Positions 7,177-15,159 of a DNA stretch of 64,000 nucleotides are shown one piece after another. This DNA is from Stenotrophomonas nitritireducens (GTDB taxonomy: Bacteria; Pseudomonadota; Gammaproteobacteria; Xanthomonadales; Xanthomonadaceae): contig NZ_LDJG01000015.1 of assembly GCF_001431425.1 (NCBI RefSeq), positions 186,001 to 250,000 of the forward strand. The letters are read 5' to 3'. Both the position numbers and the translations under genes were made by a program. The notes beneath the pieces were generated by a model. It was not told where the DNA came from, made no database searches, and worked only from the letters and a program-made list of their open reading frames with translations. The first letter of the stretch is position 1, and every line of letters begins with the position of its first letter.

Positions 7177-9864
7177 ATGAACTGGTTGAATGAAGTGCTG
7201 AACAACGACCCGAACCCCCTGGAAACCCAGGAGTGGATCGAGTCGTTGAAGGCCGTTATCGATGTCGAGGGCCCCGAGCGCGCGCATCAGTTGCTGGAAG
7301 GCATGGTTGAGCTGACCCGTCGTTCGGGCGCGTTCCTGCCGTTCTCCCCCACCACCGAATACGTCAACACCATCGAGCCGCAGCTGGAGGCCAAGAGCCC
7401 CGGCAACGCCGAGCTGGAATGGCGCATCCGCTCCATCATCCGCTGGAACGCGATGGCCACCGTAGTGCGCGCCAACCGCAAGCCGGGCGACCTGGGCGGC
7501 CACATCGCCTCCTTCGCCTCCGGCGCCACGCTCTACGACGTGGGCTTCAACCACTTCTGGCGCGCCCCCAGCGACAGCCACCCGGGCGACCTGCTGTTCA
7601 TCCAGGGCCACAGCGCCCCGGGCATCTACTCGCGCGCCTTCCTGGAAGGCCGCATCGACGAGCAGCAGCTGGACAAGTTCCGCATGGAAGTGGACGGCGG
7701 CGGCCTGTCGTCCTACCCGCACCCGTGGCTGATGCCGGACTTCTGGCAGACCCCCACCGTGTCCATGGGCCTGGGCCCGCTGGCGGCCATCTACCAGGCG
7801 CAGTTCATGCGCTACCTGGAAAACCGCGGCCTGATCGAGAAGTCCGACCGCAAGGTGTGGTGCTTCATCGGCGACGGCGAGAGCGACGAGCCGGAAACCC
7901 TCGGCGCCATTGCCCTGGCCGGCCGCGAAGGCCTGGACAACCTGATCTTCGTGGTCAACTGCAACCTGCAGCGCCTGGACGGCCCGGTGCGCGGCAACGG
8001 CAAGATCATCCAGGAACTGGAAGGCGTGTTCCGCGGCGGCGGCTGGAACGTCATCAAGCTGCTGTGGGGCTCCTACTGGGATCCGCTTCTGGCCAAGGAC
8101 ACCAACGGCGTCCTCAAGAAGCTGATGATGGAAACCGTCGACGGCGAATACCAGAACTGCAAGGCCTTCGGCGGCGCGTACACGCGCGAGCATTTCTTCG
8201 GCAAGTACCCGGAAACCGCCGCCATGGTGGCCAGCCTGTCCGACGACGACATCTGGCGCCTGAACCGCGGCGGCCATGACCCGCACAAGGTGTACGCCGC
8301 CTACCACCAGGCCGTGAACACCAAGGGCATGCCCACCGTCATCCTGGCCAAGACGGTCAAGGGCTACGGCATGGGCAGCGCCGGCGAGGCGCTCAACCCC
8401 ACCCACCAGACCAAGAAGCTGGACGACGAAGCGGTGCGCCACTTCCGCGACCGCTTCAACATCCCGGTCACCGACGAACAGCTCAAGGACGGCCAGGTGC
8501 CGTTCTACCACCCCGGCCCGGATTCGCCGGAAGTGCAGTACCTGCAGGAGCGCCGCGCCTCGCTCGGCGGCTACCTGCCGCAGCGCCGCCAGAAGGCCGA
8601 CAAATCCTTCAACGCGCCCAAGCTGGAAACCTACGAGCGCCTGCTCAAGGATTCCGGCGAGCGCAGCTACTCCACCACCATGGCCTTCGTGCAGACGCTG
8701 AACATCAGCCTGCGCGACAAGGAACTGGGCCCGCGCCTGGTGCCCATCGTCGCCGACGAAGCCCGCACCTTCGGCATGGAAGGCCTGTTCCGCCAGATCG
8801 GCATCTACGCCCCGTACGGCCAGAAGTACAAGCCGGTCGACGCCGACCAGCTCATGTACTACCGCGAAGACCAGAGCGGCCAGGTGCTGCAGCAGGGCAT
8901 CAGCGAGCCGGGCGCCATCGCCTCGTGGATGGCCGCCGGCACCAGCTACTCGGTCAGCAACGTGCCGATGCTGCCGTTCTACATCTACTACTCGATGTTC
9001 GGCTTCCAGCGCGTGGGCGACCTGGCCTGGCAGGCGGCGGACATGCGTACCCGCGGCTTCCTGCTCGGCGGCACCGCCGGCCGCACCACCCTCAACGGCG
9101 AAGGCCTGCAGCACGAGGACGGCTTCAGCCACATGGTGGCCGGCGGCATTCCGAATGTGCGCAGCTACGATCCCACCTTCGGCTACGAGGTCACCGTGAT
9201 CCTCCAGCATGGCACCAAGGCCATGATGGAAGACCAGATCGACGAGTACTACTACATCACCCTGATGAACGAAAACTACACCCACCCGGCCATGCCGGAA
9301 GGTGCAGCCGACGGCATCATCAAGGGCATGTACCTGCTCACCGACGCCGGCAAGCCGAAGAAGGGCGAACTGCGCGTGCAGCTGCTGGGCAGCGGCACCA
9401 TCCTGCGCGAAGCCATCGCCGCGGCCGAACTGCTGGACAAGGACTTCGGCGTCACCGCCGACATCTGGTCCTGCCCCAGCTTCAACGAGCTGCGCCGCGA
9501 CGGCTTCGACGCCGAGCGCTGGAACCGTCTCCACCCGGAAGCCGAACAGCGCAAGCCCTACGTCACCCAGCTGCTGGAAGGCCGCCAGGGCCCGGCCATC
9601 GCCGCAACGGACTACGTGCGCGCCTACAGCGACCAGGTCCGCGCCTTCGTGCCGATGACCTACTCGGTACTGGGCACGGACGGCTTCGGCCGCTCCGACA
9701 CCCGCGCCAACCTGCGCCGCTTCTTCGAAGTGGACCGCTACTACATCGCCCACGCCGCCATCGCGGCGCTGGCGAAGGACGGCAAGATGACCGCGAAGGA
9801 CGTGGCCCGGGCGATCAAGCAGTACAACATTGATCCGGAGAAGGCGAATCCTGTAGGGGTTTGA
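7177..9864 (+). CDS. aceE: Pyruvate dehydrogenase E1 component, homodimeric
   Basis: 895 residues, the full length expected of the single-chain (alpha2) E1 of proteobacterial pyruvate dehydrogenase. The thiamine diphosphate motif GDGESDEPETLGAIALAGREGL..NCN (about residues 230-265) is intact. The substrate-channel regions (HGHSAPGIYSRAF-like, DADQLMYYRED) and the C-terminal transketolase-like domain are also present. It decarboxylates pyruvate and transfers the acetyl unit to E2 lipoyl groups. E2 and E3 genes are not in this window. It starts behind GGGAGCGCCA and ends at a strong terminator. A 959-residue ORF on the opposite strand is a GC-driven shadow. Confidence 0.97.
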   Translation: MNWLNEVLNNDPNPLETQEWIESLKAVIDVEGPERAHQLLEGMVELTRRSGAFLPFSPTTEYVNTIEPQLEAKSPGNAELEWRIRSIIRWNAMATVVRANRKPGDLGGHIASFASGATLYDVGFNHFWRAPSDSHPGDLLFIQGHSAPGIYSRAFLEGRIDEQQLDKFRMEVDGGGLSSYPHPWLMPDFWQTPTVSMGLGPLAAIYQAQFMRYLENRGLIEKSDRKVWCFIGDGESDEPETLGAIALAGREGLDNLIFVVNCNLQRLDGPVRGNGKIIQELEGVFRGGGWNVIKLLWGSYWDPLLAKDTNGVLKKLMMETVDGEYQNCKAFGGAYTREHFFGKYPETAAMVASLSDDDIWRLNRGGHDPHKVYAAYHQAVNTKGMPTVILAKTVKGYGMGSAGEALNPTHQTKKLDDEAVRHFRDRFNIPVTDEQLKDGQVPFYHPGPDSPEVQYLQERRASLGGYLPQRRQKADKSFNAPKLETYERLLKDSGERSYSTTMAFVQTLNISLRDKELGPRLVPIVADEARTFGMEGLFRQIGIYAPYGQKYKPVDADQLMYYREDQSGQVLQQGISEPGAIASWMAAGTSYSVSNVPMLPFYIYYSMFGFQRVGDLAWQAADMRTRGFLLGGTAGRTTLNGEGLQHEDGFSHMVAGGIPNVRSYDPTFGYEVTVILQHGTKAMMEDQIDEYYYITLMNENYTHPAMPEGAADGIIKGMYLLTDAGKPKKGELRVQLLGSGTILREAIAAAELLDKDFGVTADIWSCPSFNELRRDGFDAERWNRLHPEAEQRKPYVTQLLEGRQGPAIAATDYVRAYSDQVRAFVPMTYSVLGTDGFGRSDTRANLRRFFEVDRYYIAHAAIAALAKDGKMTAKDVARAIKQYNIDPEKANPVGV

Positions 9865-9883
9865 CTAGCTATCATTAAATGCT

Positions 9884-9914
9884 AAAAAGGCGACCAACAG
9901 GTCGCCTTTTTTTT
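9884..9914 (+). terminator. Strong intrinsic terminator after aceE
   Basis: An 11-base stem AAAAAGGCGAC / GTCGCCTTTTT with a 6-base loop runs directly into a T-tract. It insulates aceE from the low-GC gene that follows. Confidence 0.92.
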
Positions 9915-9940
9915 AAACTTTTTCACGACAAGGAGCAGAA

Positions 9941-12301
9941 GTGCAAATTTCTCAGTCAGAAAAGGAAAAATTCATTGCGGATCTCGATGAGGATGGTTTT
10001 CGAGAGCTTGTGGTGAGAAGGCTATTTAAATCTCTTGGATATAAGGATGGTCGCGACACGTGCGGTCCCGAAGAGTTCGGGAAGGATGCAATATTTGTTG
10101 ATGTGGATCGGCTTGGGGTGGAGAATTTCATAGCCGTCCAGACTAAGCGTGGAAATGTAAATCTGTCGGGTGATCCTAATAATAATCTTCATTCATTGGT
10201 GGCCCAAGTACGAACCGCTTTGAACCATCCTCATGCGTGTACGCTCACTAAAAAGAAGGCATTGCCTCAGGTAGTGTATGTCGCAGCCTCTGGGCGAATA
10301 AATCAAGCGGCGCGAACATTCATCGCTGAGCAAGTGAGTGAGCCACGACTTAGATTTTTAGATCGCGATGACCTGATCTCAAAAATAGATGAAAGCTGTC
10401 CAGAGGTTTGGAGTAATATCGTTGCGGATGTTTCTCCTTATCTGAAGGCTCTCGCAGATAAGGTTGAAGATCTCAGTATACTGTCTGATAGTAATCCTAT
10501 TCACTCTACGCTTGGTGCTTTCGCGGCTGCGTCTGATCAGCGGTTTGTCGATGTGCGATTGGGTTACCACAGTGCCAAAGTTGTTAGGCGATCGGGGAGT
10601 GTAGATCGCGACTTAAACTATGAAGAGATCTCAGGGACATCCCTCTTGACTAGCGGGGTTGTCAGAGCTTTCTTAGTGGGTGACGCAGGATCAGGTAAGA
10701 CAACTCTTTTAATTCGGCTTGCATACTTGATCGCCAAGCGCTCGGTTGTTTCATCTGGAAACTACAGGGTTCCGATTTTTGTAAGGGCTCATGAATTGGC
10801 TGACGTTGTCGGTCAAAGTGTTTATGGAGTACTCGAGCGCATTGTTCTTAAGATTCAAGATATTGCCTCAAGTCCATTCTCAGTTAGTGATTTAGATGAG
10901 GGCAGGTTGGTCCTTCTGGTAGATGGTCTTGATGAATTGTCTGAAAGCAATGACAGGCAAAATGTCGTTGATTTCATTAGGATATTTATGGATCAGTATC
11001 CTAAATGTTCATTTGTCCTTGGTAGTAGGCCGTATGGATCAATTTCCAAGCTGGAAGGTCTTGATGTTTTTAAGAGGTATCGAATATCTCCTCTAAACAT
11101 GCAAGATGCTTCAAAGATGCTGAATGGAATTAATGGTAGCGGTGTGGCTAATGCAGAGTGGCGCAAGGAGCTTTTGCGGAAGCTTGATGCGGTACATGGA
11201 ATTGATCTTAACCCGCTATTGGTTACTGTATTTGCGATATCATCGGGAAATGAGAAAAGAGATATTCCTGCGAATATAACGGAGCTCTTTGCCAAGTTCT
11301 CGGAGCTTATGCTTGGTAGATGGGATGAGAAGAAGGGGATGGCTCAGCAATACCAGTCAAAAGTAAAAGATCACCTTCTTTCATTGTTTGCTTATAGGCT
11401 TCAGGTTGTTGGATTAAATCACTTCTCTAAGGTCGAGTTTATTGATTTTGCGAGAGAGCAGCTCATTTCTATGAATTTGGAGCCAGATCTTGATGTTATG
11501 GTTTCTGAGATACTGGATAGGTCGGGGCTTATTAGGGGGGATGACGATGAGCTTGAATTCAAGCACCACCTCCTTCAGGAGTATTTTGCATCCAAGGGAA
11601 TTCCTGATGTATCCAAGATAAAGGATTTGGTTAATAACGAGTGGTGGAGAAATTCAATTGTTTTCTATTTTGGTGCTCAGCCATCTGCAGTCAGTGATTT
11701 GTTGGATGTAGCAACTTCACCATTGACGATTCCTGAAGAAAGCTACATGGCAATTGGGCTTGCTCTCCAAGCCTGTTATTTGTCAAAGCTGGATGAGCGG
11801 ATCGAAGTGTGGAAATGGGTTGTTGAAGCCGCATCCGGAGCCACTAGAAAGTTTTTGGATGAAAGTAAAGATTATCCTGTGACTAGCTTCCTCGGTGCTT
11901 ATCTTGAGGCAAGGGATAGCGTGGCTCTTGGTGGCATAGAGAAGGTTGGTTATCGAGTGCGTGACTGGATTGTTAACGCGGAAGGAAGTTCTGAGCTTCG
12001 ACGGTTCTGGTATGTAACGGCTCTAATTGAGTTGGGAGAATTTGAATCTATTCAAGAGATTCAAGATTCTCTTCCATTTGAAGATGAGATGTTGGCTACA
12101 GCAGTTCATTTTGGTTGCTATTTTTCTACTGAAGTTAGATCCATTCCCGCTGGGCAGAAAGTTAGGGCGGCGGCCATCTGTAAGCAGCTTGATCCAAAAG
12201 TCGCCCGACTCAGGGTTAAAATTATTGAGGAGTTGAAGGGGCAGCTTTTGGAGTTTCAGAGGTCGGGGGTAGTGGCATTGGATGCCGTAGATCCAGTATG
12301 A
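9941..12301 (+). CDS. NACHT-type NTPase with N-terminal Mrr-like nuclease domain (candidate anti-phage NLR)
   Basis: 786 residues from a GTG behind AAGGAGCAGAA. Residues 1-150 resemble an Mrr-type restriction fold: a helix DGFRELVVRRLFKSLGY, then GKD49 and Q67-T-K69, the D...QxK catalytic pattern. Residues about 240-400 are a NACHT-like STAND ATPase with Walker A GDAGSGKTT (about 247) and Walker B LVLLVDGLDEL (about 323). The C-terminal half is helical without clear repeats and would be the sensor. Bacterial NACHT proteins of this layout defend against phage by activating their nuclease after sensing infection. The gene is far poorer in GC than aceE and full of AT-rich codons, so it was acquired recently. 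It is single-gene, with no accessory partner evident. Exact sensor and trigger are unknown. Confidence 0.85.
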   Translation: MQISQSEKEKFIADLDEDGFRELVVRRLFKSLGYKDGRDTCGPEEFGKDAIFVDVDRLGVENFIAVQTKRGNVNLSGDPNNNLHSLVAQVRTALNHPHACTLTKKKALPQVVYVAASGRINQAARTFIAEQVSEPRLRFLDRDDLISKIDESCPEVWSNIVADVSPYLKALADKVEDLSILSDSNPIHSTLGAFAAASDQRFVDVRLGYHSAKVVRRSGSVDRDLNYEEISGTSLLTSGVVRAFLVGDAGSGKTTLLIRLAYLIAKRSVVSSGNYRVPIFVRAHELADVVGQSVYGVLERIVLKIQDIASSPFSVSDLDEGRLVLLVDGLDELSESNDRQNVVDFIRIFMDQYPKCSFVLGSRPYGSISKLEGLDVFKRYRISPLNMQDASKMLNGINGSGVANAEWRKELLRKLDAVHGIDLNPLLVTVFAISSGNEKRDIPANITELFAKFSELMLGRWDEKKGMAQQYQSKVKDHLLSLFAYRLQVVGLNHFSKVEFIDFAREQLISMNLEPDLDVMVSEILDRSGLIRGDDDELEFKHHLLQEYFASKGIPDVSKIKDLVNNEWWRNSIVFYFGAQPSAVSDLLDVATSPLTIPEESYMAIGLALQACYLSKLDERIEVWKWVVEAASGATRKFLDESKDYPVTSFLGAYLEARDSVALGGIEKVGYRVRDWIVNAEGSSELRRFWYVTALIELGEFESIQEIQDSLPFEDEMLATAVHFGCYFSTEVRSIPAGQKVRAAAICKQLDPKVARLRVKIIEELKGQLLEFQRSGVVALDAVDPV

Positions 12302-12507
12302 GAAGGCTGCAATAGAAAAGTCGGGTTGAGGTGGACAGTGGACGGCGTAGACTTGAACTAAAGGGGGTAGGTTCAATTGTCGGGTTTCGCCTCATTGTTT
12401 GAGGTTTCGGCGGTCGGGGGCTGGGTGAATGCCCACGAAGTGGCAGGATTTTTTGCCTCGGCTGGCATACGGAAAGCCTCATGTCCCAGCACGCGTTAAT
12501 GCTGGAG

Positions 12508-12600
12508 GTAGCCGCGGATTTCGGCAGGCTTGGCTTCGTCGATCATGGTGTGGTGTGCGGCACGTTTGTCGGTGTCGACACCGAGTGGACTATGGGTCAA
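12508..12600 (-). pseudogene. Possible remnant of a recombinase or similar mobile gene
   Basis: On the minus strand a short open stretch reads ..SPLGVDTDKRAAHHTMIDEA and then ends EIRGYLQH-stop. The GVDTDKRAAHH portion is reminiscent of the last residues of tyrosine recombinases, which often have YLGVD near the end. Nothing upstream continues the domain, so if real it is only a tail. The wider interval 12302-13035 otherwise holds no convincing gene: a 64-residue plus ORF (12481-12675) lacks a ribosome site and family features. Very tentative. Confidence 0.22.
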
Positions 12601-12840
12601 CTTAACTTATCCGCAGGTGTAGTGAACTTGGGTGGGGCAGCTATTTCCGGTCTGACTTTCCTGTTTGATCGATAGGCTTGCTTCGGGTTGTGCAAAAGTT
12701 GGTTGCTTGTCAGATTCCAGGAAGTAGTGGAGTAGGAACACATTGCGTATTTGCTGATCTGCTTGGATCATGGTTGACATTGCTTTAAAGCATCAGCACT
12801 CTCACCACCAAGGAGCGTCGAAACTCCTCACGTAGCGGTA

Positions 12841-12869
12841 CCCACCTCCGTCAAACCGGTGGGTTTTTT
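12841..12869 (+). terminator. Leader terminator / attenuator upstream of the SymE unit
   Basis: CCCACC (12841-12846) pairs with GGTGGG (12858-12863) and runs into TTTTTT. It lies 170 bases upstream of the first ORF of the SymE unit. A TTGACA box occurs at 12774. Together these could make a short RNA of roughly 60-80 nt or an attenuated leader for the toxin unit, which in E. coli is RNA-regulated (SymR). The terminator is clear; the RNA role is inference. Confidence 0.6.
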
Positions 12870-13035
12870 GTGCCCAATTCTGCGGGTGCAAGCCGACGCG
12901 ATGCCTGCGTCGGGAGGGCGGCTAATACAACACCCTTCGGGGAAATACGCCCGCCGTCTACGTGCGGTTTCGAACCTCCCGACATCCCGTCGCCTTCGGG
13001 CGGCGGTACTTGGCGTATTCCAGGAGGGCGTTGCC

Positions 13036-13308
13036 ATGTACCCCGCACCATCCCCGCCGGCCCCCGTGTCGGGCTACCTGTTGCCCGAGGGCGCGCACGC
13101 GCTGCTGCTTGAAGTGGACGACGTCATGCAGCGGCTGGCCGCACTGGCGGCCACCGAGCAGGGCAACCACGATCTCACCGCGCACCTGCTGTGCCAGCCC
13201 GGCGTGCTCGCGCAATGCCTGCGCAGCCTGTCCCTACGCATCAACGTCGCCCTGCGCGAGTGCAGCTGTTTGGCCCAATCCACCTGCGACGCGCAGGAGG
13301 CTCCATGA
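13036..13308 (+). CDS. Small helical protein coupled to a SymE-like toxin
   Basis: A 90-residue product from the ATG at 13036 behind CAGGAGGGCGTTGCC. After a Pro-rich start it is predicted helical (ALLLEVDDVMQRLAALAATEQ, LAQCLRSLSLRINVALRECSC) with several Cys late on. I do not recognise the family. Its stop overlaps the start of the SymE-like gene by four bases (ATGA), so the two are translationally coupled. That coupling suggests a partner or regulator role, possibly an antitoxin, but nothing in the sequence proves it. An in-frame extension upstream to 12859 has no ribosome site and overlaps the leader terminator. Confidence 0.65.
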   Translation: MYPAPSPPAPVSGYLLPEGAHALLLEVDDVMQRLAALAATEQGNHDLTAHLLCQPGVLAQCLRSLSLRINVALRECSCLAQSTCDAQEAP

Positions 13309-13661
13309 GCCGCCGCCGCGCTTCCGGTGCATCAGCTGGCAGGCAGTCGGTCCGTTACTCGTGGCAAGCAACCGCACAAGCGCTCCTCGACGCCTTGCCG
13401 CCTCTGCCACCACCGGACCTCCAACCCGATCCACTACCTACCCGCCCCGGCAGCCTGAGCGCACCCCGCCGCCCACGCCGGCCCCGGCAATGCACGGTCA
13501 GCTACACCCATTACGCCGGCGCCTACGGCCACAGCGGCGATCAGGCTGTGCCCCATCTGCGGCTCAGCGGCCTGTGGCTGGAGCAGCTTGGCTTTGCCAT
13601 CGGCGCCAAGCTGCGCATCACCGCGCAGGAGGGGCGCTTGGTGATCGAGTCGCAGGTGTGA
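13305..13661 (+). CDS. SymE-like toxin-family protein
   Basis: 118 residues from the ATG at 13305 (CAGGAGGCTCC). The N-terminal half is a low-complexity Pro/Arg linker. The C-terminal 55 residues (QCTVSYTHYAG.., PHLRLSGLWLEQLGFAIGAK, LRITAQEGRLVIES) match the SymE core, an AbrB-like fold with the hallmark P.L.LSG.WL...GF..G. E. coli SymE is an SOS-induced toxin or nucleoid-condensing protein restrained by antisense RNA SymR. Here the gene is coupled to an upstream helical ORF. Convergent with the aspartic-protease-like gene 21 bases away. A decayed copy of the core lies at 14.9-15.1 kb. Confidence 0.8.
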   Translation: MSRRRASGASAGRQSVRYSWQATAQALLDALPPLPPPDLQPDPLPTRPGSLSAPRRPRRPRQCTVSYTHYAGAYGHSGDQAVPHLRLSGLWLEQLGFAIGAKLRITAQEGRLVIESQV

Positions 13662-13682
13662 GCGCGCGAATCCGCATCCCGC

Positions 13683-14669
13683 TCAGGGCAGTACGTAAAG
13701 CCTCTGCGCTGGGTAGTCGGCCACCAGCCGCAGGCGGCCGAATGCGGAGCCGCCGATGGCACCTTCGACCGGGGCGTCGGTCATCGACGACATGTATTCG
13801 GTGAAGTTGCGGTCCGGCCGGGCAGCGAACCAGGCCGGGCCGGTGTCCTTGCCGGCAATGCGCACGTTGGGTACCTGGATCATCGGCATGCCGTGGTCGC
13901 CCTTGATGGCGACAGGCCAGTCCGGATGCGCGTCGCGCCACTTGCGGTATTGGCGGGCAGTGATGAAGCTGCCCGCCACGCGCGTGCCCTCGGCCTGGCC
14001 CAGCGCCTTTGCGCCATCGGGGCCCAGGGTTATCTGCGCACCGGTATCGAACAGCATGTCCAGCTGTTCCCCATCGATCTCGATCTGCACGCGCGGCCAA
14101 TACATGTTGCGCTCCGGCAACATGGTCATCGGCGTGCTGGGGGTTCCCTCCGGCGCGGACCAGCCCTGCAGCACGTGGAGCGAACGCGCGGGGTAATCGA
14201 ATTCCCAGACCCGCCAGGCGAACCAGCGGCTGCCAAGAAATCCTTCATCCAGCATGGGGCCTTCGCCGAAGCCTTCCGCTGGGACAACCGCCAGCTGGCC
14301 TTGCATGAACTGGTCCCGTTCGGGAGAGGGAATGGAGGCGTCGGGCACGAACGCCGGCCACCGCACGGTCTTGATGGGCAACTGTCCCGGCTCTTCCACA
14401 TCCGTCCCGGCGGCCAGGCCCAGGCGCTGCATGACATCCTCGCGGATGGCGTTCAGCCCGCCGCCGCTGTCGGTATAGAAAAGCACCGTGGTGCCATCGG
14501 CGAGCCGCGGCGCGACGAAGATGCGGTTGTTCTCGAACCGCGTGGGCAGCAGCGTGCGCACCTGTGCCTGCTGCGCGGCGGCCTGCGGGGCGTCGGACGC
14601 CAGGGCCAGCGGCGCGGTGGCGATCAATATTGCGGCGGCAAGCGCGATGGAGCGCAGTGGCGGCGTCAT
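13683..14669 (-). CDS. Secreted retropepsin-like aspartic protease with two active-site motifs
   Basis: 328 residues from the ATG at 14669, with a signal peptide (SIALAAAILIATAPLALAS). Two aspartyl-protease signatures occur in one chain: FYTDSGGGLNAI in the N-terminal half and MLFDTGAQITLG in the C-terminal half, each followed by a hydrophobic strand. This suggests a pseudo-dimeric, pepsin-like arrangement built from two retropepsin-type lobes. The C-terminus GGSAFGRLRLVADYPAQRLYVLP matches the common end of bacterial retropepsin-like domains (ILG..FL..F.v.iDy..r.l.L). Periplasmic. High GC, unlike the defence genes on both sides, so it looks resident. Substrate unknown. A longer start at 14732 would precede the signal peptide and is rejected. 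Confidence 0.75.
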   Translation of the reverse strand: MTPPLRSIALAAAILIATAPLALASDAPQAAAQQAQVRTLLPTRFENNRIFVAPRLADGTTVLFYTDSGGGLNAIREDVMQRLGLAAGTDVEEPGQLPIKTVRWPAFVPDASIPSPERDQFMQGQLAVVPAEGFGEGPMLDEGFLGSRWFAWRVWEFDYPARSLHVLQGWSAPEGTPSTPMTMLPERNMYWPRVQIEIDGEQLDMLFDTGAQITLGPDGAKALGQAEGTRVAGSFITARQYRKWRDAHPDWPVAIKGDHGMPMIQVPNVRIAGKDTGPAWFAARPDRNFTEYMSSMTDAPVEGAIGGSAFGRLRLVADYPAQRLYVLP

Positions 14670-14841
14670 GCGATCAGCTTCCCTGTCAGCGTCGGATGCC
14701 CGATCGTGGCAAACGCGTTTTGCCCTGTCCAAGGTCGAATGTCATGGGTCGACGGGGGCAATGCGGCAGCCGGGCGGCGCGGCTATCAGGCTTTGAATCG
14801 TTCCCGGCGGTGCCGCTGAAGGTAGATGGGGTGCGGCCGCC

Positions 14842-15078
14842 ATGCGGGTAGTGACAGGCGCGCGATATGTTCTCAGCAGTTGCAGCGGGCGCCATATGTC
14901 GACCCGGCCAATGCACCGTCAGTTACATCTATACGCCGGCGCTTATGACCACTGCGGCGACCCGGCCGTTCCGCATCTGCGCCTGAGCGGCCTGTGGCTG
15001 GAGCAGCTTGGCTTTGCTTTCGGTGCCAAGCTGCGGATTACTGCGCATGGGTGGCCTCTACCGATTGAAACCATATAG
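14842..15078 (+). pseudogene. Decayed second copy of the SymE-like core
   Basis: The stretch from about 14910 to 15050 is a close nucleotide match to 13487-13625, including the segment encoding HLRLSGLWLEQLGF. A one-base loss near 14927 shifts the frame so that the QCTVSY strand is lost, and the tail (HGWPLPIETI) has drifted. The open frame from 14842 to 15078 is therefore a frameshifted remnant rather than a working toxin. It lies just inside the left 20-bp repeat. Confidence 0.7.
14877..14896. repeat. Left copy of a 20-bp direct repeat (candidate attachment site)
   Basis: CAGTTGCAGCGGGCGCCATA here is identical to 16427-16446. The right copy is the 3' end of the duplicated-domain secreted protein gene, which ends in RCN and stop on the minus strand. 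The left copy is detached from any gene, as expected if an element inserted at the gene's 3' end. Confidence 0.7.
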
Positions 15079-15159
15079 GTGGAGAAGCGAGTCGCGGAGA
15101 GAGGAAAAGTAGCGTGGATACTATTCCTCTCCAGTGCAGGTCTAAGGTAGTTGCGGGCG

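Noticed and set aside
6874..9753. A 959-residue open frame on the minus strand under aceE
   Set aside because: Rich in His/Val/Ala/Gly runs with no domain; it is antisense to a full, canonical aceE and arises from GC-rich codon bias.
12481..12675. A 64-residue plus-strand ORF between the NACHT gene and the SymE unit
   Set aside because: No ribosome site or domain; a possible recombinase tail on the opposite strand covers part of it.
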